This document shows, piece after piece, positions 5,714 to 6,489 of a stretch of 6,489 bases of DNA (position 1 is the stretch's first letter; every line of letters begins with the position of its first letter). The DNA lies in contig CAMPIY010000099.1 in assembly GCA_946886645.1 (NCBI GenBank), positions 1-6,489 on the forward strand. The letters run 5' to 3'. The notes below the pieces were generated by a model that was not told the DNA's origin, did not search any database, and worked only from the letters and a program-made list of their open reading frames with translations. Both the position numbers and the translations under genes were made by a program. This stretch comes from an uncultured Sphingomonas sp. GTDB lineage: Bacteria; Pseudomonadota; Alphaproteobacteria; Sphingomonadales; Sphingomonadaceae.

Positions 5714-6489
5714 TGGGCGAGCTCAATCATAAGACGATCGCCCAGCTTCGCGAGGGGTTCCGCGCGGGCGAATTTTCGGCGCGCGAGATTGCCGAGGCGT
5801 TCAACGCGGCGGTCGAAGCGGGCAGGGCGCTCAATGCCTATACCGTTGAGACACCCGATGCGGCGCTGGCGGCGGCGGATGCGGCCGATGAAGCGCGGCA
5901 GGCAGGGGATTTGCGGCCACTGTCCGGCATTCCGCTCGGCATCAAGGATTTGTTCGCGACCGAGGGCGTGGATTCGACCTCCGGCTCGCACATCCTGAAG
6001 GGCTTCAAGCCGCCTTACGAGAGCACCGTGTCGGGCAAGCTCAAGGCGGCGGGCGCGGGGATGCTCGGCAAGCTCAACATGGACGAGTTCGCCATGGGCT
6101 CGTCCAACGAGACCAGCGCCTATGGGCCGGTCATATCGCCGTGGAAGCGCAACGACGGCGGCAATGCCGCGCTGACCCCGGGCGGGAGCTCGGGCGGGTC
6201 GGCGGCGGCGGTTGCGGCGGGGATGGCGCCGGGCGTTACCGGCACCGATACCGGCGGCTCGATCCGCCAGCCCGCGGCCTTCACCGGCATCACCGGCATC
6301 AAGCCGACCTATGGGCGCTGCTCGCGTTGGGGCATCGTCGCGTTTGCAAGCTCGCTCGACCAGGCGGGGCCGATGGCGCGCGACGTCCGCGATTGCGCGA
6401 TCCTGTTGGAGACGATGAGCGGGTTCGACCCCAAGGATGCGACATCGCTCGACCTGCCCGTGCCCAATTGGGAGGCGGGATTGTCGAGC
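5713..6489 (+). CDS. gatA: Asp/Glu-tRNA amidotransferase subunit A, 3'-truncated by window end
   Basis: The amidase subunit of GatCAB: it releases ammonia from glutamine, and the ammonia is channelled to GatB for tRNA-bound Glu or Asp. The first 259 codons are visible, about half of the usual 480-495 residues, and the frame is open to the last base. The N-terminus reads [16 protein letters not shown]. The amidase-signature Ser-Ser-Lys triad is complete: K78 in PLGIKDLF, cis-Ser159 in [11 protein letters not shown], and nucleophile Ser183 in [12 protein letters not shown]. The 24-residue distance between the two serines matches S. aureus GatA (154 and 178). [15 protein letters not shown] (119-133) and GIKPTYGR are further family segments. 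Start GTG 5713 overlaps the gatC TAG by one base and has AAGGTGA at proper spacing, so the two genes are translationally coupled. gatB is expected downstream of the window. Confidence 0.97.
   Translation, partial: MGELNHKTIAQLREGFRAGEFSAREIAEAFNAAVEAGRALNAYTVETPDAALAAADAADEARQAGDLRPLSGIPLGIKDLFATEGVDSTSGSHILKGFKPPYESTVSGKLKAAGAGMLGKLNMDEFAMGSSNETSAYGPVISPWKRNDGGNAALTPGGSSGGSAAAVAAGMAPGVTGTDTGGSIRQPAAFTGITGIKPTYGRCSRWGIVAFASSLDQAGPMARDVRDCAILLETMSGFDPKDATSLDLPVPNWEAGLSS

Overview
The window is high-GC, gene-dense bacterial chromosome. Gene content and protein style point to an alphaproteobacterium, most likely of the Sphingomonadales (Sphingomonas-like). The support is the gatC-gatA pair set divergently from ruvX and pyrB, the 'FFENSTRTLLSFE' form of aspartate carbamoyltransferase, and a lipoprotein with a Pro/Ala-rich linker and a SPOR domain. 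This placement rests on recognition, not on a database search. There are no tRNA, rRNA, CRISPR or insertion-sequence features, and no gene-free stretch longer than about 80 bases.

Layout: (A) 12-2857, plus strand: a tight three-gene cluster made of an orphan ParA-type ATPase, a protein with a basic N-terminus, an acidic middle and a predicted ribbon-helix-helix-like C-terminus, and an outer-membrane-type lipoprotein with TPR repeats and a C-terminal SPOR domain. (B) 2861-5346, minus strand, reading right to left: a DUF3089 alpha/beta-hydrolase, ruvX/yqgF and pyrB. The hydrolase and ruvX overlap by four bases (GTGA), and ruvX and pyrB are 12 bases apart. pyrB runs tail-to-tail into the lipoprotein gene with only 3 bases between the stop codons. 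(C) 5347-5425: a short divergent intergenic region with a perfect 8-bp inverted repeat and a possible gatC promoter. (D) 5426-6489, plus strand: gatC and the first 259 codons of gatA, which runs off the window end; gatB is expected next.

Blocks B and D are mostly housekeeping: pyrimidine synthesis, 16S rRNA maturation and the amidotransferase that makes Gln-tRNA(Gln) and/or Asn-tRNA(Asn). Block A is the part most likely to hold something under-described. A ParA ATPase without ParB, a possible DNA- or ParA-binding partner, and a lipoprotein whose SPOR domain should bind septal peptidoglycan together suggest a system that positions a cargo on the nucleoid or links it to the division site. That function is inferred from domain content and gene order and is not shown by the sequence.

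Start codons were chosen by ribosome-binding sites and overlaps. The second gene starts at ATG 750 rather than GTG 741, ruvX at GTG 4240, gatC at ATG 5426 and gatA at GTG 5713.
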